Assembly (NCBI GenBank): GCA_023410875.1
Contig: JAEYPH010000013.1
Location: 1-64,000 of the forward strand
DNA from: Bacillota bacterium
GTDB lineage: Bacteria; Bacillota; Clostridia; Christensenellales; UMGS416
DNA: 64,000 bases
Direction of reading: 5' to 3'
In this document: piece after piece, positions 58,778 to 64,000 of the stretch
Position numbering within the stretch: the first letter of the stretch is position 1
Layout of the letters: the number at the start of each line of letters is the position of its first letter
Program-made: the position numbers and the translations under genes
The notes under the pieces: model-generated
The model's input: only the letters and a program-made list of their open reading frames with translations
Databases searched by the model: none
Told to the model about the DNA's origin: nothing

Positions 58778-60190
58778 CCACGTATCAGAACCCTTTTTCG
58801 TTAACTTATATTTGTAGTTAAACGTAACAGACGTTTTGTCTGTCTTCTCGATATACTCAGCCTTCCTTAAAGCTTGAAGAGCTTTCTTTACTATATTAAT
58901 GTTCTGCTCACCGCTTATAGCTCGGATTTGTTTATTGGTTATTACTGCTCGAGGATCTTTTCTGAATACATCTATGATTATCTGTTCCAGAGTCGCCATC
59001 CTTCTGTGATATATTTTAACAACGACATAGTTTCCCTCTTCTGCAATAACCGGATCAATCAAACCCACCCTCTTTAATTCGTTCTTTACGGTATTTAAGC
59101 CCTCGCCTATATCATGATTAGGAGGATTAGGAAGAGCATGTAGCATACGTACAATGTTGGGATTGCGAGAGTATCGCTCATCATATATGTTGCTTATTGT
59201 GATAAAACCCGGCAATCTTCCTGGGCTTCTAATTTCGACTCGATTATCATATACAATAATCTGAATGTCGTCATTCAAACTATAATCTCTGTGTATTATT
59301 GCATTAACAATGACTTCTTTAAGTGCGATAGTCGGATATTTGAGTCTGATATATTCGCCGCCAATGTTATATAGGGTGTTTTGAAGCATTTCATTCAGAA
59401 CAGTCATAGTTTCATCTATTTGTTGCTCTATAGGACCTGAAACGGTTTTTGGCATTCCATCAAGTTGATCTCTGTTATATGTATCGCTGCTTGTTCTCAT
59501 TCTAAAAACTTTAATTCCGCATCTTGTATCCAATGAAGCTTGTGGTTCTTCATCGAATAGTAAAACACAACAAACATTGGGGAGGTAGGCATCTCCCTTT
59601 AGGTCTAAACAGCGTTGCTTTCTAAGAAATTTTACTGGATCGAGGTGAGTATCAACCCGATCCATATATGAACACAGATACTCGCTCTCCAGAATATCCT
59701 CTAAAGGAACATTATCTACAGCGTTTTTCTCATATTGATAAGAGCCTTTAGCGTATCCAAGGGCTAGTACTCTTTCACCTTTTATTGATTTTGTCTGAGC
59801 ATTAATTCGTATATAGCACTTATCTTTAGCTGTAAAATGAACCTTTGGGCTCTTTGGTACGGATATGTGAAGTATGAAGCCATGCTGCTTACAATCAATA
59901 AATTCAATATCAATGTTTTCTACTGATGGCTTTGTCTCTTCAAGGAGAGTAGCCAAATGGTCATTGGCCTCTTCTTGATTAATAAATCCAAAAATTCGAT
60001 TAGGCCTCTTTGACTTTATATCTTCTATACCTATGTAAATATCGCCTCCATCTGAATTGGCAAATGCGACGAAAGTTTCTTGGAGATCAGCAGGCGCGAT
60101 TCGTTTGCTTTTTATATCGAAGAAATGGTCTTCATTCTTTGAAAGCAAAGTACTAATTTCATTGTTTTCTGCTAGTCTGACAGTAAACAT
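58769..60190 (-). CDS. AlbA/Schlafen-type domain plus GHKL ATPase protein
   Basis: The 473-residue protein has an N-terminal AlbA_2/Schlafen-type nucleic-acid domain (EDHFFDIKSKRIAPADLQET, FVAFANSDGGDIYIGIED). Residues 280-400 form a GHKL ATPase region (LKEVIVNAIIHRDYSLNDDI with the N-box, NRVEIRSPGRLPG). The C-terminal part is a winged helix. This is the COG2865 plan, annotated as RecG-like or transcriptional regulator. It is markedly AT-rich against its neighbours, a sign of transfer. ATG 60190 has GAGGTG upstream; GTG 60196 does not. A regulatory or defence role is possible but unproven. Confidence 0.8.
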   Translation of the reverse strand: MFTVRLAENNEISTLLSKNEDHFFDIKSKRIAPADLQETFVAFANSDGGDIYIGIEDIKSKRPNRIFGFINQEEANDHLATLLEETKPSVENIDIEFIDCKQHGFILHISVPKSPKVHFTAKDKCYIRINAQTKSIKGERVLALGYAKGSYQYEKNAVDNVPLEDILESEYLCSYMDRVDTHLDPVKFLRKQRCLDLKGDAYLPNVCCVLLFDEEPQASLDTRCGIKVFRMRTSSDTYNRDQLDGMPKTVSGPIEQQIDETMTVLNEMLQNTLYNIGGEYIRLKYPTIALKEVIVNAIIHRDYSLNDDIQIIVYDNRVEIRSPGRLPGFITISNIYDERYSRNPNIVRMLHALPNPPNHDIGEGLNTVKNELKRVGLIDPVIAEEGNYVVVKIYHRRMATLEQIIIDVFRKDPRAVITNKQIRAISGEQNINIVKKALQALRKAEYIEKTDKTSVTFNYKYKLTKKGSDTWLN

Positions 60191-60324
60191 TGGCACCTCA
60201 CTGAATTCTTTGTCGAATTAAGTACATTATACTATTAATAATAAGAATGTAAATGCATTACTGCTATGTATTTGCTATTTCGTTATAGTGTCTATATACT
60301 TTCAGTTATCACCGGAGGTATTGA

Positions 60325-62409
60325 ATGCCCTTTCTCCCCGTAACCAAAGAGGAAATGACCGCCCTGGGCTGGGACCGGCCGGACTTCGTGTACGTGTCCG
60401 GCGACGCCTATGTGGACCACCCGAGCTTCGGCCATGCCATCATCAGCCGCGTGCTGGAGAAGGCGGGCTTCCGCGTGGCCATGCTGCCCCAGCCGGATTA
60501 TAAGAGCAAGGCCGACTTTCTGCGCTTCGGCCGGCCCAGGCTGGGCTTTCTGGTCAGCGCCGGGAACATCGATTCCATGGTCAACCACTATACGGCGGCT
60601 AAAAAACCCCGTAGTCAAGACTTCTATTCCCCCGGAGGCCGCGCCGGCGTCCGGCCGGACCGGGCCACCATCGTGTATTGCAACCGCATCCGCGAGGCCT
60701 ATCGCAACATCCCCATCATCATCGGCGGCCTGGAGGCCAGCCTGCGCCGCTTCGCCCACTATGACTATTGGGACGACGCCGTGCGCCGCTCGATATTGAC
60801 CGATTCCGGGGCCAACCTTTTAAGCTTCGGCATGGGCGAGCGCTCCATCGTGCAGATCGCAAAATTGCTGGACCGCGGCGTGCCTGTGGGCAGCTTGCAA
60901 ACCATACCCGGCACGTGCTGCGTGGTGGAAAGCCCCGAAGGGGCCGAGGGCATTGTGCTGCCCGCGTGGGATGCGGTTCGCCACGGCAGCATGGAATACG
61001 CCAGAACCTTTAAAACGATCATCGAGCAGCAGGATGCCGTGCGGGGCAAGCGGCTGATCCAGCAGCAGGACCGCACCTTTGTCGTGCAGAACCCGCCGGC
61101 GGCCCCTTTAAGCCAGAAAGAGCTGGATGACGTCTACGAGCTGCCCTACATGCGCGCGGCGCACCCGATGTATGCCGCGGCAGGCGGCGTGCCGGCCCTG
61201 ACTGAGGTGGAGTTCTCGCTGACGTCCTCCCGGGGGTGCTACGGAGGCTGCTCCTTTTGCGCGCTGACCTATCACCAGGGCCGCGTGGTGCAGGCGCGCA
61301 GCCATGAAGGCCTGCTGCGGGAGGCGCGCATCCTGATCTCCCAGCCGGGCTTCAAGGGCTACATCCACGACGTGGGCGGGCCCACGGCCAACTTCCGCTC
61401 GGCAGCCTGCGAGCATCAGAAGGAACACGGCGCCTGCGCCCACCGCCAGTGCCTGTTCCCCAAGCCCTGCGAGCGCCTGCAGCCCGACCACAGCGACTAT
61501 CTGGCCCTGCTGCGGCAGCTTCGGGCGCTGCCCGGCGTGCGCAAGGTGTTCGTGCGTTCGGGCCTGCGCTATGACTATCTGCTGCATGACCCCCACGGCG
61601 ACGCCTTCTTGCGGGAGCTGTGCGAGCACCACATCAGCGGGCAGCTGAAGGTGGCCCCGGAGCACGTCAGCGACCGGGTGCTGCGAGCCATGGGCAAGCC
61701 GGGGTTTGACGTGTACCGGCGCTTCCAGGAGCGCTACCGGGAGCAGAACCGCCGCCTGGGCCGGGAGCAATACCTGGTGCCGTACTTCATCTCCTCGCAC
61801 CCCGGCAGCACATTGCAGGACGCCATCGAGATGGCCGAGGCCATGCGGGACCTGGGCATACACCCCGAGCAGGTGCAGGATTTCTACCCCACGCCGGCTA
61901 CGGTCAGCACGTGCATGTATTTCACCGGCATCGACCCGCGCACGCTCAAGGCTGTGCACGTGCCCCGGGGGGAGGAGCGGCGCATGCAGCGGGCGTTGCT
62001 GCAATATGGCCGCCCGCAGAACCACGCACTGGTGCGCAAGGCATTGCAGACCGCCGGCCGGGAGGACCTGATCGGCTTTGGCCCCAAGTGCCTGGTACGC
62101 CCGCAGGCAGTGCGGGATGGCATTGCCCCCGGCTTGCGCAATGTCGGCTATGCCGACATAAGCGCAAGCCGAGAGCTGCACGAAGTGCAGCGGAGGGGCG
62201 GCTCTGCCGCAGCGAAGGATGCCCCGCGGGCCTCGGGCAAAGCGCCCGCGCCCAAACCCGCAAAACCAGGCAAGGGCAAACCGCCAAAAGGCGCGGCCTT
62301 GCCCAAACCCGGCAAGGGGAAAGGCGTTGCACCCAAGGCAGCTAAGCCGGCCAAGGCCCAATTTGCCAAGGGCAAGCCCAGCGCCGCGCCAAAGAAGGGC
62401 AGGCGGTAG
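60325..62409 (+). CDS. YgiQ-family radical SAM protein with Lys/Pro/Ala-rich tail
   Basis: The 694-residue protein has an N-terminal UPF0313/YgiQ region (FLPVTKEEMTALGWDRPDFV, YVSGDAYVDHPSFG, and IIIGGLEASLRRFAHYDYWD). The radical SAM motif C305-x3-C309-x2-C312 (SRGCYGGCSFC) is followed by the core to about residue 615. The tail from about 620 to 694 is repetitive Lys/Pro/Ala/Gly, is absent from the family's core, and may bind nucleic acid or the ribosome. The reaction is unknown. CGGAGGT supports the ATG. Confidence 0.88.
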   Translation: MPFLPVTKEEMTALGWDRPDFVYVSGDAYVDHPSFGHAIISRVLEKAGFRVAMLPQPDYKSKADFLRFGRPRLGFLVSAGNIDSMVNHYTAAKKPRSQDFYSPGGRAGVRPDRATIVYCNRIREAYRNIPIIIGGLEASLRRFAHYDYWDDAVRRSILTDSGANLLSFGMGERSIVQIAKLLDRGVPVGSLQTIPGTCCVVESPEGAEGIVLPAWDAVRHGSMEYARTFKTIIEQQDAVRGKRLIQQQDRTFVVQNPPAAPLSQKELDDVYELPYMRAAHPMYAAAGGVPALTEVEFSLTSSRGCYGGCSFCALTYHQGRVVQARSHEGLLREARILISQPGFKGYIHDVGGPTANFRSAACEHQKEHGACAHRQCLFPKPCERLQPDHSDYLALLRQLRALPGVRKVFVRSGLRYDYLLHDPHGDAFLRELCEHHISGQLKVAPEHVSDRVLRAMGKPGFDVYRRFQERYREQNRRLGREQYLVPYFISSHPGSTLQDAIEMAEAMRDLGIHPEQVQDFYPTPATVSTCMYFTGIDPRTLKAVHVPRGEERRMQRALLQYGRPQNHALVRKALQTAGREDLIGFGPKCLVRPQAVRDGIAPGLRNVGYADISASRELHEVQRRGGSAAAKDAPRASGKAPAPKPAKPGKGKPPKGAALPKPGKGKGVAPKAAKPAKAQFAKGKPSAAPKKGRR

Positions 62410-62468
62410 GGCCTGCGGCGCTGCGTTTGCGGTTGCTATTTTCTTTCCATAAAAATGATATTGTGGTG

Positions 62469-62474
62469 TATAAT
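62469..62474 (+). promoter_or_regulatory. Candidate -10 for uppP
   Basis: A perfect TATAAT lies 20 bases before the uppP start. A weak TTTCCA is 19 bases upstream. Confidence 0.4.
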
Positions 62475-62493
62475 AACTCAGAGGTGATCGCGT

Positions 62494-63309
62494 TTGAACA
62501 TTTGGCAGGCGCTGATATTGGGCGCCGTGCAGGGCTTTACGGAATTTCTCCCGGTGAGCAGCTCCGGGCATTTGGCTCTGCTGCAGAACGTTTTTGGCAT
62601 CAGCGGCGACATGCTGCTCTTTGACACGCTGCTGCACTTGGGCACGCTGGTGGCGGTCTTCGCGGTGCTGTGGCGGGATATCATCGAGATCTGCAAGAAG
62701 CCTTTCAGCGCCTTGGTTGGATATCTGATCATCGCGACGATACCGGCGGTCATTGTAACTTTGTTCTTTTCCGACTTCATCGAGGCCAGCTTCAGCAGCA
62801 ACGGCGGCATGCCGCTGGGCCTTGGTTTTTTGGTCACCTCGGCGCTGATGTTCGTGACGCCGCTGTTTAAGCCCGGCAAGCTGCCCATGGAGAAGATGGG
62901 CGTGCTGCGTCCCTTTTTAATCGGCATCGCCCAGGCGGTGGCCATCCTGCCGTCGATTTCCCGCTCAGGCACCACGATCTTCACCGGCTTGGCCTCCGGT
63001 GTCAAGCGCGAGGATGTGGCGCGGTTCTCCTTCCTGATGAGCATACCGGCCATCCTGGGCAGCCTCGTGTTCCAGGCCAAGGACGTGGTGGGCATGGGTC
63101 TGCAGTCTTCGCTGATGGGCGTAAGCCCTGTGGCTGTGGTGCTGGGCATGGTCGTGGCCGCCATCACCGGCTATGTGGCGCTCAAACTCGTATATGACAC
63201 TGTGCGCAACGGTAAACTGTGGGTGTTCGGCGTGTATACGACGGTGCTGGGCCTGCTGGTAATCGCAGACAGTTTGTTCACACACATCGTGTTCCGGACG
63301 GCTTTTTAG
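62494..63309 (+). CDS. uppP: Undecaprenyl-diphosphatase (BacA/UppP)
   Basis: The 271-residue integral membrane phosphatase recycles undecaprenyl pyrophosphate for peptidoglycan synthesis and gives bacitracin tolerance when abundant. Both active-site blocks are present: GFTEFLPVSSSGHLAL near residue 15 and the second catalytic SRSGTTIFTGL near residue 157. About eight membrane helices are visible. The TTG start at 62494 has GAGGTG eight bases upstream and gives the normal MNIWQALILGAVQGFTEF N-terminus. Confidence 0.93.
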   Translation: MNIWQALILGAVQGFTEFLPVSSSGHLALLQNVFGISGDMLLFDTLLHLGTLVAVFAVLWRDIIEICKKPFSALVGYLIIATIPAVIVTLFFSDFIEASFSSNGGMPLGLGFLVTSALMFVTPLFKPGKLPMEKMGVLRPFLIGIAQAVAILPSISRSGTTIFTGLASGVKREDVARFSFLMSIPAILGSLVFQAKDVVGMGLQSSLMGVSPVAVVLGMVVAAITGYVALKLVYDTVRNGKLWVFGVYTTVLGLLVIADSLFTHIVFRTAF

Positions 63310-63329
63310 CCTAGGACGGGGGAATTAGA

Positions 63330-64000
63330 TTGGCCATCAAGGCACTGTTCATGGATTTTTATGGCACGCTGGTGCGCGAGAACGACGGCCTGATCCGCGA
63401 TATCTGCCGCCGGGTGTGCGAAACAACACCCCAGGTTGTGGCGCCCGGCGATGTGGCCCACTACTGGTGGGAAACGATGAACGGCCTGTTCCGCGACCAT
63501 CAGGGCGACGACTTCCTGCCCCAACTGGAGCTGGAGGAGCGGGCGCTGCAGGAAGTGGCCGCGCGCTTTGATTCGCATCTGAACATCTCCGACGCGCTCT
63601 CGGAGATCGCGGCCTCCTGGCAGAAGCCCGAGGCCTTCTCCGACGCCCGGTCGCTGTTCAGCCGCATGCCGCTGCCGGTGTGCATTGTGGCCAACGGAGA
63701 CCGCGAGCCCATGGCGGCGGCGGTCAACTATGCGCAGATCCCCGCGACGGCCATGGTGACCAGCGAGGATGCCCGCGCCTACAAGCCCGGCGAAGCCATC
63801 TTCCTGCACGCGCTCAAGGTCATGGGCATCAAGCCCACCGAGGCGCTCTTCGTGGGCGATTCCATCTATTATGACATGCAGCCTGCGCAGAAGACGGGGA
63901 TGTACACCGCGTGGGTGAACCGCAACGGCCGCACGCTGGGCGGGCGCTGCCTGCCGGATGTCACCTGCGACAACCTGCAGCAGCTGCGCCAGATGATTCA
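63330..64000 (+). CDS. HAD-superfamily hydrolase, cut by the window end
   Basis: The frame opens at TTG 63330 (GGGGGAA upstream) and is still open at 64000 after 223 codons. Motif I is MDFYGTLV, with Asp9 but Tyr in place of the second Asp, as in haloacid-dehalogenase-type and YjjG-like members. Motif II is IVANGD, motif III the Lys of ARAYKPGEA, and motif IV FVGDSIYYDM. Substrate unknown. It follows uppP by 20 bases and may share its transcript. Confidence 0.78.
   Translation, partial: MAIKALFMDFYGTLVRENDGLIRDICRRVCETTPQVVAPGDVAHYWWETMNGLFRDHQGDDFLPQLELEERALQEVAARFDSHLNISDALSEIAASWQKPEAFSDARSLFSRMPLPVCIVANGDREPMAAAVNYAQIPATAMVTSEDARAYKPGEAIFLHALKVMGIKPTEALFVGDSIYYDMQPAQKTGMYTAWVNRNGRTLGGRCLPDVTCDNLQQLRQMI

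Noticed and set aside
61108..62637. Antisense frame opposite the YgiQ gene
   Set aside because: The plus strand encodes an intact radical SAM protein; the antisense frame has no recognisable motif.
1..64000. tRNA, rRNA and CRISPR arrays
   Set aside because: No cloverleaf, no conserved rRNA segments and no regularly spaced identical repeats were seen in the intergenic regions I read.

Overview
The window is a contiguous piece of a GC-rich bacterial chromosome. Firmicute-type signals dominate: strong GGAGG-type ribosome binding sites, TTG and GTG starts, a class I preQ1 riboswitch upstream of a QueT transporter, an rpiB-upp pair, a DegV protein, a BlaI/BlaR1 pair and clostridial-type aldo/keto reductases with C-terminal 4Fe-4S motifs. 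A GC-rich, probably gut-associated member of Clostridia (Oscillospirales or Christensenellales-like) fits best; the finer placement is inference. No rRNA, tRNA or CRISPR array was seen. Several AT-rich genes (about 0.3-1.2, 8.4-9.2, 28.6-29.3, 36.1-36.7, 38.0-40.0, 51.5-52.4 and 58.8-60.2 kb) stand out from the GC-rich background and look like later arrivals.

Layout. 0-9.3 kb: the edge of an IS481-type element, small AT-rich genes, a nucleotidyltransferase/serine hydrolase pair, a GH2 beta-mannosidase and a LacI regulator, then a broken small gene. 9.4-13.2 kb: LemA, a DUF2207 membrane protein and a GNAT-TPR protein. 13.5-17.4 kb: a sugar isomerase/epimerase, a tandemly duplicated membrane-anchored protein, a PfkB sugar kinase and a CD225-like protein. 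17.5-20.5 kb: a MerR regulator with a textbook 19-bp-spacer promoter driving an Fe-S aldo/keto reductase, then rpiB-upp behind a highly structured leader. 21-23.6 kb: an ABC exporter and the preQ1-queT unit. 23.8-28.4 kb: a GldA/GldF/GldG/DUF4340-type ABC operon. 29.7-36.0 kb: degV, an Fe-S aldo/keto reductase, larE, larB, larC and guaA in one long operon. 36-43.3 kb: accessory genes, including an SH3/EVE-like protein, SF0329-like proteins and an array of SAM methyltransferase, nucleotidyltransferase and HAD genes. 43.4-47.2 kb: BlaI, BlaR1 and an 816-aa membrane protein. 47.4-50.4 kb: a 991-aa secreted modular protein. 50.4-53.8 kb: an attenuator-like leader followed by methyltransferase and GNAT genes. 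53.8-55.5 kb: Ada coupled to a cysteine-rich CCG protein. 55.6-64 kb: SanA-like, YjbQ, GNAT, an AlbA/Schlafen-type ATPase, YgiQ radical SAM, UppP and a HAD hydrolase cut by the window end.

The most unusual content is non-coding. (1) A dispersed, structured intergenic repeat is present in at least four fuller copies plus one deletion derivative (3901-4046, 11874-11990, 22973-23065, 13229-13416, 29458-29515). Consecutive hairpins keep pairing while their bases change. One copy appears to have landed between the preQ1 riboswitch/Shine-Dalgarno and queT. (2) At 50371-50640 a promoter, a 22-codon leader ORF and mutually exclusive anti-antiterminator, antiterminator and terminator stems precede a methyltransferase; this is the layout of ribosome-controlled attenuation. 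(3) The rpiB leader (19261-19351) is three hairpins packed end to end. (4) Two genes (8363-8656 and 51523-52365) are each broken by a single in-frame stop codon.
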